From assembly GCF_014648035.1 (NCBI RefSeq), contig NZ_BMQI01000022.1, forward strand, positions 16,157 to 80,156: DNA of 64,000 bases. The letters run 5' to 3'. The notes under the pieces are model-generated. The model was not told the DNA's origin. It searched no databases and saw only the letters and a list, made by a program, of their open reading frames with translations. Below, in pieces: positions 49,480 through 58,405 of this stretch. The stretch's first letter is position 1. The number at the start of each line of letters is the position of its first letter. The position numbers and the translations under genes were made by a program. This DNA is from Shewanella algicola (lineage in GTDB: Bacteria > Pseudomonadota > Gammaproteobacteria > Enterobacterales > Shewanellaceae).

Positions 49480-49522
49480 TGGCCTTTTTAATTGGGTTAG
49501 CGCGGGGTGAGGGAACCCGCTA
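49480..49522 (-). promoter_or_regulatory. preQ1-I riboswitch upstream of yhhQ
   Basis: On the minus strand GCGGGTTCCCTCACCCCGC forms the P1 hairpin with the preQ1-I style GGTTC loop start and CACCC closure. An A-rich tail AATTAAAAAGG follows and contains the ribosome site of yhhQ, seven bases before the ATG. CCT in the loop can pair with AGG of the tail to form the pseudoknot that hides the ribosome site when preQ1 is bound. Assigned by motif and by the gene it controls; no alignment could be run. Confidence 0.7.
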
Positions 49523-49735
49523 TTAATTTGATTAACAGTCTTTAAAGCACCAGCTTGGTCATTGGATTACCAACAACAGCGCCAATAAATGACTGATACA
49601 GAGAATATTATCATTATGGTTATGTTTGCTTATTTTCGCGATTTTTACCTAGCGTTATGCCAATGCAAAGGTTGCTGCAAACATGGGGGCGGGATAATAG
49701 CATGGGTTATACCCAAGCGAAAGATTAAACAGCGG

Positions 49736-51154
49736 CTAAAAGTCGATTAAAATGGCCAACACCGTGGCCAATTTATTTTCTAATTCTTGCCATTCAGCGA
49801 GCGGATCTGAGCCCGCTACAATCCCTGCACCGGCAAATAAATTGATTCTTCTTGGTTCGATTAAGGCACTGCGAATAGCGACCGAAAACTCAGATTCATT
49901 TCGATTAAAATAACCACAAGCACCCGCATACCAACCCCGAGCGTAACCCTCGCGTTGACGAATAAAGTTTAATGCTGCTTCGCGAGGCAGCCCGCCAACG
50001 GCAGGAGTGGGATGCAGTGCGCGTAATAATTCGAAATCACTGACCCCAGGTTGTAACTGCGCACGAATGGAGCGATGCAAATGCTGAATATGATTAAGTT
50101 TAAAGATTTTAGGTTGTTCGTCAGCCCCAAGATATTGGCTTAGTGGCGTTAACACATCGACAATGTGCTTTCTCACCAATTGGTTTTCATGGCTGTTTTT
50201 AATGTCGTCCAATAATGCTTGTGCGAGTAAGGTATCTTCTTCTGGATTGAGTCCGCGCACCGTTGTGCCAGCAAGCGCTTCGGTAAATAACTCTTGTTGT
50301 CGACGAAGATATAACCGTTCGGGAGAGCATGAAATAAATGCCCGTTCTGGACTAAATTGAAAGCCAAATTGAAAACTATTGGGGTTTCTGCCTTGCCAAC
50401 AAGCTAATACTGTCCAGGGGTCAATATCGTCACTCACATCAATTTGAGTGTGGCGTGACAGCACTACTTTTGGTGTTGTCTGGTTGAACTTTTCTTGGGT
50501 GACTTGATTAACTAATTCTTCCCAGCGCTCATAATGGGGTAAATCACTGCGGCCCATTAATGTCATTTTATGAGGTGGTGATAAAGGTTTAGGCTTTTGC
50601 ACTTGTGCTATTGCGCGTAGTGCAGCTTGAATTTCTTGTTGAGGATCTGTGTCCTCAAAATTAAGATTAACCAAAATCCTAAGCTTATTACCGTGGCGGC
50701 GTAACTCTATTCTTGGTAACACAAAATGGGCACGGCCAAATTCAGGCCAGCATTCTACTGTGCGGTCAAAAGCCAAACCGCCGTAATAGCGTATATCCTG
50801 TTGGCTGGTTTTATTGCGTTGCTGTTGATAAATTTTCGCTAATTCATTGTCGTCTACTTGGTCTTCAAAAAAGAAGCTTTTACAGGCGCCAATGGCGGCA
50901 ACATCTTCGTCTCTGTCTCTACCGTGCCAGTATATTTTGGGAAACTGCTGCTGTGCAGCCAACCACGACAATAACGGAAGCGCAGGCGCTTCGACCGACA
51001 GTTGAATAATCGCTTCTCGTGCAGGAACATTACTGAGCTGGTTAAGCTTAGTAATCAGTTCGCTGAAATGTGTTTCGAAGAAGTGACCCAAGTAGAATGT
51101 CCTTACGAGTAGAGTTATCAGCTTTACGGTAATAAAGTGATGAAATACTGTCAA
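49736..51154 (-). CDS. menF: Isochorismate synthase MenF
   Basis: Up to 472 residues; a TTG at 51091 (MGHFFETHF) with AAGGA eight bases upstream is a good alternative start that removes a weak lead. The chorismate-binding domain fills residues about 200-470: LAGTTVRGLNPEEDTLLA, HIVDVL, HPTPAVGGLP, REGYARGWYAGACGYF and the C-terminal FAGAGIVAGSDPLAEWQE. It converts chorismate to isochorismate for menaquinone, the low-potential quinone that feeds anaerobic respiration in these bacteria. No other men gene is adjacent. Confidence 0.93.
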   Translation of the reverse strand: MTVFHHFITVKLITLLVRTFYLGHFFETHFSELITKLNQLSNVPAREAIIQLSVEAPALPLLSWLAAQQQFPKIYWHGRDRDEDVAAIGACKSFFFEDQVDDNELAKIYQQQRNKTSQQDIRYYGGLAFDRTVECWPEFGRAHFVLPRIELRRHGNKLRILVNLNFEDTDPQQEIQAALRAIAQVQKPKPLSPPHKMTLMGRSDLPHYERWEELVNQVTQEKFNQTTPKVVLSRHTQIDVSDDIDPWTVLACWQGRNPNSFQFGFQFSPERAFISCSPERLYLRRQQELFTEALAGTTVRGLNPEEDTLLAQALLDDIKNSHENQLVRKHIVDVLTPLSQYLGADEQPKIFKLNHIQHLHRSIRAQLQPGVSDFELLRALHPTPAVGGLPREAALNFIRQREGYARGWYAGACGYFNRNESEFSVAIRSALIEPRRINLFAGAGIVAGSDPLAEWQELENKLATVLAILIDF

Positions 51155-51522
51155 TTAGCAAGGTTAAATCGTGTGATCTGAATTACTAATATAACAGTAT
51201 GGTTAGCCTTATGGTGACATGCAGAAAAGATGTTCCCGTGATTTGAGCGCAAATGAGCTACAGGGATGTTTACTTTGTTTTAGTGATTTGTAGCTCAAGC
51301 AGCCCAAGTAAATCATTTGGCTAAGGTTTACTTAAATAAAGAGTCAATAAAGCCGATTTTTTAAAATATTGATTTATAAAGAGTTGCTCACACTTCTTGA
51401 GAATATGCGTTGATAAGTGCATTAAATCAGTAGTCTAATAAGAATAATTAAGTCAAAATGATGGGAGCGTTTGCGTGATGTAGATCCCACTTTTTAAGTT
51501 TTTCTTCCCGGAGTGCGTGTAC
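51155..51522. other. Intergenic region between menF and the HD-GYP gene
   Basis: About 370 bp between divergent genes, AT-rich. Promoters are expected, but no RNA gene, operator or repeat was recognised. Confidence 0.4.
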
Positions 51523-52716
51523 ATGAGTGATTCTGTTGAATCAAACAATGTCATAAAGATCCCTGTCGATAAGCTTGCCCTGGGCATGTTTGTTACCGCG
51601 ATTGATCGCCAACAAAGTAAAATTGATATTCGCAATCCCGGTCAAATTAAGCACCGTGACGCCATTGTTAAGCTGAAAAAAAACAACATTACCACGGTAT
51701 GGGTCGATGTTGAGCGCTCGTCAGATAATTGCGGCTTAAAAAAAGCCAACAAATCGAATAGCCCCACTAACCCATTGGCACGTAAAGCCACTGTCAGCCG
51801 AGATGGTCAACAATCTCAAGCCAAAAAACTGCTTGCTGAGGCCAAAGGCTTAATCAAAAAAGTGATGTCTGAAACCTTCGAGGGCAAAGCCATTGAAGTC
51901 GGCCAAATTGAAGATGTTGCAGACAAAATGATTGAGTCGGTGATAGCCGATGCCGATGCATTTAAGTGTATTTCCGCATTGCGCACTAAAGATGCCTACC
52001 TGCTTGAGCACTCAATTAATGTCGCATTTTTATTAGTGACTTTTGGTAAACACTTAGGCCTTGATCGTGAATTGCTCAAACAAATGGCCGTTGGCGGTAT
52101 TTTGCATGATATTGGTAAAATTAAAGTCGACAACGAAGTGCTACATAAACCAGGGCGCCTAACGCCAGAAGAATTTGAACACATGAAGTTGCATCAAGTG
52201 TATGCAATGGAAATCATGAACGAAACTAAAGGCTTATCGCAAGTGAGTAAAGATGTGTGTTTAATGCATCATGAAAAGCTTGATGGCAAAGGTTACCCTA
52301 ATGGCTTAACAGAATCTCAACTCCCACAACATGGCCGTATGAGTTGTATTGTGGATATTTTCGATGCGTTAACCGCGACTCGTTGTTACAAAGAAGCCAT
52401 GAGTCCTGCGGCAGCATTTAAAATTTTACTGAGTTTAACGCCATTTCATTTAGACCAAAAACTGGTGTATGAGTTTATTCGTTGTGTGGGGATTTACCCA
52501 GTTGGCTCGTTGGTGCAATTATCTGACGAACGTGTTGGCATAGTGTGGGACTCCAAGGGGCGTGATGCATTACATCCCATCGTAAAATGTTTTTATTCAC
52601 TAAAACATAAACGCTATACCGAAGTCGCGCTAGTTGATATACACAAAGTGGATATCAATATTGAGCGTGGCGTTTCTCCTGGGACACTTGAAGTCGATCC
52701 AACGCCCTTTTATTAA
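51523..52716 (+). CDS. HD-GYP cyclic-di-GMP phosphodiesterase
   Basis: Start taken as ATG 51523 with GGAG nine bases upstream. 397 residues. A DUF3391 domain (about 10-115: IPVDKLALGMFVTAID) precedes an HD-GYP domain (about 150-330). Catalytic motifs are complete: GGILHDIGKI (His195-Asp196) and HHEKLDGKGYPNGL with the GYP signature, so c-di-GMP hydrolysis is expected. Soluble, no membrane helix. Monocistronic, followed by a hairpin. Confidence 0.93.
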   Translation: MSDSVESNNVIKIPVDKLALGMFVTAIDRQQSKIDIRNPGQIKHRDAIVKLKKNNITTVWVDVERSSDNCGLKKANKSNSPTNPLARKATVSRDGQQSQAKKLLAEAKGLIKKVMSETFEGKAIEVGQIEDVADKMIESVIADADAFKCISALRTKDAYLLEHSINVAFLLVTFGKHLGLDRELLKQMAVGGILHDIGKIKVDNEVLHKPGRLTPEEFEHMKLHQVYAMEIMNETKGLSQVSKDVCLMHHEKLDGKGYPNGLTESQLPQHGRMSCIVDIFDALTATRCYKEAMSPAAAFKILLSLTPFHLDQKLVYEFIRCVGIYPVGSLVQLSDERVGIVWDSKGRDALHPIVKCFYSLKHKRYTEVALVDIHKVDINIERGVSPGTLEVDPTPFY

Positions 52717-52723
52717 TGCATTT

Positions 52724-52749
52724 ATCGCAGCAAGATGGCTTGCTGCGAT
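52724..52749 (+). terminator. Hairpin after the HD-GYP gene
   Basis: ATCGCAGCAAG-ATGG-CTTGCTGCGAT eight bases after the stop; a strong stem, but only a short T stretch follows. Confidence 0.6.
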
Positions 52750-52935
52750 ATTGGTATCGCGTTAATTAAGTGGTCGATAACCTAACCCAGCCAAATGAAA
52801 ATTCACTCCACTAGAGAACAATTCGTATCAATATCTGTGAATGTAGTGGCGCACCCAATGCATCTTTTGTGCTTGTCTCATTTTAGCCTACCTTCTCGTT
52901 AGAATAAGGGAGATTAAAATATCATTGAATATAGG

Positions 52936-52951
52936 TCGCGATATTTCGTGA
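52936..52951. promoter_or_regulatory. Candidate autoregulatory site of the sigma-54 activator
   Basis: TCGCGATATTTCGTGA, 22 bp before the ATG of the activator gene, is a close variant of the palindromes found before ccoG. This suggests the activator controls its own gene. Confidence 0.55.
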
Positions 52952-52973
52952 CTTAGTTATACTTAACCCATAC

Positions 52974-54437
52974 ATGTTTAATGCTGTGGTTTATATGACT
53001 GATTTACCCCTCAACCCAATGCCAACTTCAAGGCATTTTTTACCTGAAAACACTTTGCTGCTTAACGCCATGAGCGAAGGCGTTTATGGCTTTGATTTAG
53101 ACGGTAATGCGGTGTTTATTAACCCCGCAGCAGAGCAAATGACCGGCTGGAAGAGTGAAGAGTTGATTGGTAAAAACATTCATGATTGTCATCATCACAG
53201 CCATGCCGACGGCAGCCATTACCCGCAACATGATTGCCCGATTTATCGTACTTTGCATGACGCCATTCCGCGCCAGGTATCTGATGATGTCTTTTGGCGC
53301 AAAGACGGTAGTAGTTTTCCGGTGTATTACAGCTCGACCCCGGTTTACCATCAACAAAAGCTGGTAGGTGTTATCGCGATATTTCGTGATGTGAGCATGC
53401 AAAAACATACCGAACAATCACTTAGGCAAGCATTGGCACAGGTGCAAGCATTGTCTGAACGCCTCGCGTCAGAAAACCAATACTTACTCACAGAGCTACA
53501 AGGTCAGCAAGGCGCGTTAGGGCTTTCAGGCAATAGCCAACCGATTAAGCAGTTAATTCAACAAATTAATTTGGTGGCCAATACCGACAGTACGGTACTC
53601 ATTTGCGGCGAAAATGGCACAGGCAAAGAGTTAGTGGCTCGCAGCTTACACCGCTTGAGTCACCGTAAAAATCAGCCTATGGTCAGTGTTAACTGCGCGG
53701 CTTTTTCCAGTGCGTTATTAGAAAGTGAGCTATTTGGCCATGAAAAAGGCGCATTTACTGGTGCAACAGCGCGGCGTAAAGGTCGCTTTGAGCTGGCTCA
53801 CAATGGCACTTTATTTTTAGATGAAATTGCCGAGCTGAGTTTGTCAGCCCAATCAAAGCTGTTACGGGTTATTCAAGAGCAAAGCTTTGAGCGGGTCGGC
53901 AGTAGCGAAACGATCAGCGTGAATATTCGTTTAATTGCGGCAACTCACCATGATTTAGCCGCGCGAGTAGAACAAGGCTTATTTCGAATGGATTTATATT
54001 ATCGCTTAAATGTATTTCCGATTACCGTGCCACCATTACGCGAACGCCGTGAAGATATCCCACAGTTGGTGAGCGACTTAGCGACGTCGTTGGGTACAAA
54101 ACTAGGTAAAAAAATTACCAAGGTCAGTACTAAAGGTCTTAAAAAACTTCAACAATATACCTGGCCTGGTAACGTCCGAGAGCTTCAAAACTTAATCGAG
54201 CGAGAAATCATTTTGTCGCCAAATGGCCAGTTGTCATTTAATACTTTGCCAGCATTGGTATCAGCGCCGTCCGCTACAACTATGTTAACCATGGCTGAAG
54301 CCGAAGCTGCGCACATAGTGACAGCGCTTAACGCAACGCATTGGCGAATTTCAGGCCCGCAAGGGGCTGCTGCCATGTTGAATATGCCGGCCAGCACGTT
54401 GCGCTCGCGTATGAAAAAACTCGCCATAACCCGATAA
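52974..54437 (+). CDS. PAS-domain sigma-54-dependent transcriptional activator
   Basis: 487 residues; an alternative start is Met at 52995. An N-terminal PAS domain (about 28-150: [20 protein letters not shown], with a His-rich [12 protein letters not shown] and CPIY segment), an AAA+ domain (about 185-415: Walker [15 protein letters not shown] intact, [10 protein letters not shown]) and a C-terminal Fis-type helix-turn-helix (about 450-485: [20 protein letters not shown]). No receiver domain, so PAS senses the signal directly. The gene ends 172 bp before ccoG, whose promoter region carries sigma-54 elements and twin palindromes; ccoG is the likely target. Confidence 0.93.
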   Translation: MFNAVVYMTDLPLNPMPTSRHFLPENTLLLNAMSEGVYGFDLDGNAVFINPAAEQMTGWKSEELIGKNIHDCHHHSHADGSHYPQHDCPIYRTLHDAIPRQVSDDVFWRKDGSSFPVYYSSTPVYHQQKLVGVIAIFRDVSMQKHTEQSLRQALAQVQALSERLASENQYLLTELQGQQGALGLSGNSQPIKQLIQQINLVANTDSTVLICGENGTGKELVARSLHRLSHRKNQPMVSVNCAAFSSALLESELFGHEKGAFTGATARRKGRFELAHNGTLFLDEIAELSLSAQSKLLRVIQEQSFERVGSSETISVNIRLIAATHHDLAARVEQGLFRMDLYYRLNVFPITVPPLRERREDIPQLVSDLATSLGTKLGKKITKVSTKGLKKLQQYTWPGNVRELQNLIEREIILSPNGQLSFNTLPALVSAPSATTMLTMAEAEAAHIVTALNATHWRISGPQGAAAMLNMPASTLRSRMKKLAITR

Positions 54438-54461
54438 ACAAATCTATGACGCGAATTGTCG

Positions 54462-54496
54462 TCACGATATATCGCCATTTACACGATATATCGTGA
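54462..54496. promoter_or_regulatory. Twin palindromic upstream activator sites before ccoG
   Basis: TCACGATATATCGCCA (54462-54477) and ACACGATATATCGTGA (54481-54496) share the palindrome CGATATATCG, with centres 19 bp apart. They lie 60-100 bp upstream of the -24/-12 promoter, the usual place for activator sites. Confidence 0.78.
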
Positions 54497-54557
54497 CTCT
54501 TTGTGGGCGCTTAAAACATAAACCCATTAAATTCAGCTTGTTAGGGTCTGTTTTTAG

Positions 54558-54574
54558 TTGGCTTAGTCTTTGCT
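54558..54574 (+). promoter_or_regulatory. Sigma-54 (-24/-12) promoter of ccoG
   Basis: TTGGCTTAGTCTTTGCT: GG and GC separated by exactly ten bases, with the TTGG and TTGC extended elements of the sigma-54 consensus. It lies 36 bp before the ATG at 54610. Confidence 0.8.
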
Positions 54575-54609
54575 ATAGCAGGGCAATATCGTGTTATAGG
54601 AAACCAGTT

Positions 54610-56067
54610 ATGCCCAACTCTGCAACTCAAACACCGCCAGCGTCTCAATCTAACGCTAAAATCAATGCTTCGCAGCGCATTCCGGTGGTTCAAATCGCCA
54701 CGCCCTCAGCAAAAATCCATGTGCGTGAACAAAAGGGCGTTTTTCAGCGTTTGCGTCAGCACAGCAATACCTTACTCATCGCGTTATTCTTTTTACTGCC
54801 TTTTATTAACTATCAGGGCCGCCAAGCGATTTTGTTTGATGTCACCGAGCAACAATTCTTTTTCTTTAATCTCACCTTATGGCCGCAGGATTTTACTGTA
54901 TTAGCGTGGTTTTTTATGGCGGCTGCATTTGCGTTGTTTTTTGTTACCGTATATTGGGGCCGTGTGTGGTGTGGTTTTTTGTGTCCACAAACCGCCTGGA
55001 CATTTATCTACATGTGGATCGAAGCCAACATTGAAGGTAACCATCATCATCGAGCAGCCTTAGACAAAGCGCCATGGTCAATAAGTAAATTACGGAAACG
55101 ACTGACCAAACATGCATTATGGATTGTGTTTGCCTTACTCACAGGGTGTGGGTTTATCAGTTATTTTATGCCTGCGCGTGAACTGTATATGGATATTTTT
55201 ACTGCAAGCAGTGGTTTTTGGACCGGTGCCTGGGTATGGTTTTTTGCCATTTGTACTTATTTAAATGCCGGTTGGATGCGCGAAATGATGTGCCTGCATT
55301 GTTGCCCCTACTCGCGCTTTCAAGCGGTGATGTTTGACGCTAACACCAAAACAGTGAGTTATGATGCGGCGCGCGGCGAGTCTCGTGGGCCGCGCAAACG
55401 TGCCCAAAAAACAGAGTTAGGTGACTGTGTTGACTGCAATTTATGTGTTGATGTTTGCCCTACAGGTATCGATATTCGTAATGGGCTGCAATACGAGTGC
55501 ATTAACTGTGGCGCCTGTGTTGATGCCTGTAATCAAACCATGGAAAAGTTTGGTTATGCACCCAATTTAATCAGTTTTACCAGCGAAAACGCCTTAAAAA
55601 GTCAGCCTCAAGCCAGTGTGTTTTCACTCAAAGGCCTAGGATATGCCAGCGCACTGCTAATAATGATTAGCTTAATTATTATCGATTTAAGCCAATTAAG
55701 TCATATTCAGCTTAATGTCATCCGCGATCGTCAAACCTTGTACCGTGAAGTGGGTGTCGATAGGGTTGAAAACAGCTATCAACTTAAAATTCGTAATAAA
55801 ACTCAACAAGCAGCTGTGTATCAAATTGCAGTGCGCAGTAATAAAACGCCCTCGTTGACCATAGTGACAGACACTGTGGTACAGATAAATCCAGGCGAAC
55901 AATTAGATTATCCCGTTACGGTTAGCGGTCGTCGTAGTGAGCGCGTTGATGACACAAGCCAGCAAACACTGCAATTTAGTGTGACTCAAATTAACAGTGT
56001 GGCTAACTCAACCCCTGTGGAGCCAGAAAATCAGGTGACGCAGCAATCACGCTTTTTTTGGCCGTAA
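54610..56067 (+). CDS. ccoG: Cytochrome c oxidase accessory protein CcoG (RdxA)
   Basis: 485 residues from ATG 54610 with AGGAAA upstream; the frame extends upstream over the promoter but without family similarity. Membrane helices at about 55-75, 95-120, 170-190, 205-225 and 345-365. The NosR/NapH-like GRVWCGFLCPQTAW, CLHCCPYSRFQ, and two 4Fe-4S sets CVDCNLCVDVCP and CINCGACVDACN are intact. C-terminal Ig-like domain as in CcoG. It helps copper delivery to the cbb3 oxidase. Not linked to ccoNOPQ here; instead placed under a sigma-54 activator. Confidence 0.94.
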   Translation: MPNSATQTPPASQSNAKINASQRIPVVQIATPSAKIHVREQKGVFQRLRQHSNTLLIALFFLLPFINYQGRQAILFDVTEQQFFFFNLTLWPQDFTVLAWFFMAAAFALFFVTVYWGRVWCGFLCPQTAWTFIYMWIEANIEGNHHHRAALDKAPWSISKLRKRLTKHALWIVFALLTGCGFISYFMPARELYMDIFTASSGFWTGAWVWFFAICTYLNAGWMREMMCLHCCPYSRFQAVMFDANTKTVSYDAARGESRGPRKRAQKTELGDCVDCNLCVDVCPTGIDIRNGLQYECINCGACVDACNQTMEKFGYAPNLISFTSENALKSQPQASVFSLKGLGYASALLIMISLIIIDLSQLSHIQLNVIRDRQTLYREVGVDRVENSYQLKIRNKTQQAAVYQIAVRSNKTPSLTIVTDTVVQINPGEQLDYPVTVSGRRSERVDDTSQQTLQFSVTQINSVANSTPVEPENQVTQQSRFFWP

Positions 56068-56088
56068 TCACTTGGTTTTATAAATAAC

Positions 56089-56128
56089 AAAAAGGCTTCT
56101 CACATTGATTAAATGGGAGAAGCCTTTT
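56089..56128 (+). terminator. Terminator of ccoG
   Basis: AAAAAGGCTTCTC / GAGAAGCCTTTTC hairpin 23 bp after the ccoG stop. Confidence 0.9.
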
Positions 56129-56210
56129 CTGCTTGATACTCGTAATGTATTACCGCAACTTACTGTGTCGACTATTTATCGCTTTGAGCATGCATCACTA
56201 TAAGTATGCA

Positions 56211-56729
56211 TTAACGCTGATGTAAAGCGTAGTCTGTGCCATCTTTAGCAGTAAATACCTTGCAGTTACCTTCAGTAGGTTGGCAGCTAGTGTGTAATAA
56301 GCTGATCCACTGTTTGTAAGGTGTCGGTAAGTTTTTAATCGGCATAGAGACTTGAATATCTTCAATATGCGCACTGTCTGTTGCCCCTAAGGTACCAAGG
56401 CGATCAAAACAAATTTCTACATGGGTATCGTTGTTTTTCAATACCACAGAGGTCGGCTCATTTTTGTGGCCCGTTAGCGCCACAAATTGACATGGATTTT
56501 GTAAGCCACACTGGGTACCATCTTTTAAGAAGGCCAGTAAGTGGTTGTAGTAAACCACGTAACTGCACACATCTTGATGTGAACCATTGGCTAATGGAAA
56601 TTGTGCATCCAAAAAGTCTTTTGCATTTGTGCTGCGATCTTGTTGGTTCGTTGTCGCCACAAATTGCTCACCGATGAAGCGGTTAAGGTTTTGGGTGGCT
56701 GTATTGCTTGCTTGAGTAGACATATTCAT
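56211..56729 (-). CDS. Hypothetical protein divergent from the ScfR-like regulator
   Basis: 172 residues, no signal peptide or membrane helix. Mixed composition with a KNNDTHVEICFDRLG strand pair and five cysteines spaced over the second half. Not recognised. It is read away from the XRE/ScfR-like regulator, with 145 bp between the starts, so it may be that regulator's target. Usual CDS features (ribosome site GGATAAGG, regular codon use) support it being real. Confidence 0.72.
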   Translation of the reverse strand: MNMSTQASNTATQNLNRFIGEQFVATTNQQDRSTNAKDFLDAQFPLANGSHQDVCSYVVYYNHLLAFLKDGTQCGLQNPCQFVALTGHKNEPTSVVLKNNDTHVEICFDRLGTLGATDSAHIEDIQVSMPIKNLPTPYKQWISLLHTSCQPTEGNCKVFTAKDGTDYALHQR

Positions 56730-56835
56730 CGCCTTATCCTCTTCTTGTGTTGTAGGTCAGAAATTAATTTTGTTATTTGTTTACTATTAAGCCTTGTTAC
56801 CAGCTTGATTTTTAGTCTATGCTATTTTTACAAAG

Positions 56836-56867
56836 AATTTCACAATAAAAATTTTACACTGTGAATT
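56836..56867. promoter_or_regulatory. Inverted repeat in the regulator/hypothetical spacer
   Basis: AATTTCACA (56836-56844) and TGTGAATT (56860-56867) form an inverted repeat directly before the regulator gene; a candidate operator for that regulator. Weak by itself. Confidence 0.4.
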
Positions 56868-56874
56868 ATACAAA

Positions 56875-58404
56875 ATGAGAAATGAAAAAAGCTTAATGCG
56901 AAAGACCCATTTTTTGGGCACAAAGATAAGAAACTTGCGTAAACGCAATAACTTAACAATGGAAGATCTGTCAGCACGTTGTGTACGTGTGGACTCGAGC
57001 AACGCGCCTTCGGTGTCATACTTATCGATGATAGAGCGCGGAAAACGAGTTCCGAGTGCCCATATGCTGGCTGTTATTGCCGCCGTTTTTCAAAAAGAAG
57101 TTGAATGGTTCCTTGATGATGTGCCAGAGGATGAAGCGATTACGCCAGAAAAAGGCAACAAAGGCGGGGTGAGCGGTATGCCGCTTGAACCAAGCTTTTT
57201 GTTTTCTAATGATATTTTGCAAATCGCCATTCCTGAAATGTTATCGCAAACCGGTACCAGTGGTCGTCAGTTTGCCCACTTGCTTATTCGTGCACACCAG
57301 GAGCATCACCAAAACCACTTTCCTGATCTTGAGCGCGCCGCTGAAGAGGTGGGCTTAAAGCGTATGCCGCTAGCCATTGAAGACATCATGGATATCGCCA
57401 AAGGCATGGGGCTAAAAATTAAGTGGATTGATCGTGCGCCAAAAGAAGTGATGGACGAAAGGGGCATGAGCTCCAAACAATTAGTCACCTCCTTTTTTGA
57501 ACCGCCTGGCACTATTTACGTTAGCAATATTTTAAAAACGAGACCTAACCGTCTTAAATATGACCTAGCCGTGCATATTGGCCATTGTGTATTACACAAC
57601 AAAGACGGACTAAAGAGTGTCATGATGTCGGGGCGCAGAGAAGACTCTGAAGACGCCTATGCACCGCAATCAAATAACATTAATGCCCAAGACATCTTGC
57701 ATGCCTGGCGAGACTTTGAATCAAGCTTTTTTGCCGGTGCACTATTGTGTCCTAAAGTGCCTTACCGGCAGTTGCTTGACCGTCACGGCTACGAAATTAG
57801 CGTGAATAAACAATTGCAAGTGTCGGCCTCGGTGGCCATGCGCCGCATGACCGTTGTATCGCCATACCCGCACTGGCATTACTTTGATGCTTATGCGCCA
57901 GGTAAACTGAAAGCGGTGTATCGCGGTAATGGTATTCCACTGCCATGGGGTAATATGCGCCTTGTAGAAGATCCGTGTCAGCATTGGGCTGTATTTAGAA
58001 TGATCAGTGAGCCAACAGAAGGTACCTCGGCGCAGATATCAATTTTAAATGTCGGTAATGAACCGCGGATTTATTGTTGTGAGTCGATCAAAGTCGATGA
58101 CTCGGCGGGTAACCCACATGTGTTGTGTGCCGGTATCGATCTCAATCCGGCAATTGAGGCGCAAGGCAAAGATGCGCAGTCGATTGCCAACGATTTAAAA
58201 CAAGCCTGTGCTGGCAATGGTGGCTCAATTGACATCCCTAAACACATTAAAAAAGACCTCACCAGCGTGGCGAAAATCCTCAATATTAATTGGATTGAGC
58301 GCGGGATTAAAAACGAAGCAAGGTTAATTTGTTCGCGTGGCGCGGTATGTCCGCGCCAGCCAAGTTGTTATGCAGCAGGACGAAACCTGTGTGAAGATAA
58401 TTAA
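56875..58404 (+). CDS. XRE-family regulator with IrrE/ScfR-like C-terminal part (DUF3612 type)
   Basis: Up to 509 residues; Met at 56896 (MRKTHFLGTKIRNLRKRNN) is an alternative start. N-terminal helix-turn-helix of the Xre/Cro type (about 10-70: LTMEDLSARC, SVSYLSMIERGKR). The long remainder follows the plan of short-chain fatty acyl regulators such as RamB and PrpR: an IrrE-like segment (DLAVHIGHCVLHNKDG) with no HExxH metalloprotease motif, and a C-terminal cysteine cluster CSRGAVCPRQPSCYAAGRN...C. In that group acyl-CoA is the effector and glyoxylate or propionate genes the targets. Identification as DUF3612 is from memory of the family; direct similarity search would settle it. Confidence 0.8.
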   Translation: MRNEKSLMRKTHFLGTKIRNLRKRNNLTMEDLSARCVRVDSSNAPSVSYLSMIERGKRVPSAHMLAVIAAVFQKEVEWFLDDVPEDEAITPEKGNKGGVSGMPLEPSFLFSNDILQIAIPEMLSQTGTSGRQFAHLLIRAHQEHHQNHFPDLERAAEEVGLKRMPLAIEDIMDIAKGMGLKIKWIDRAPKEVMDERGMSSKQLVTSFFEPPGTIYVSNILKTRPNRLKYDLAVHIGHCVLHNKDGLKSVMMSGRREDSEDAYAPQSNNINAQDILHAWRDFESSFFAGALLCPKVPYRQLLDRHGYEISVNKQLQVSASVAMRRMTVVSPYPHWHYFDAYAPGKLKAVYRGNGIPLPWGNMRLVEDPCQHWAVFRMISEPTEGTSAQISILNVGNEPRIYCCESIKVDDSAGNPHVLCAGIDLNPAIEAQGKDAQSIANDLKQACAGNGGSIDIPKHIKKDLTSVAKILNINWIERGIKNEARLICSRGAVCPRQPSCYAAGRNLCEDN

Positions 58405-58405
58405 T

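Noticed and set aside
54493..54609. A 39-codon N-terminal extension of ccoG
   Set aside because: It would translate the sigma-54 promoter; the family N terminus fits the ATG at 54610 with its own ribosome site.
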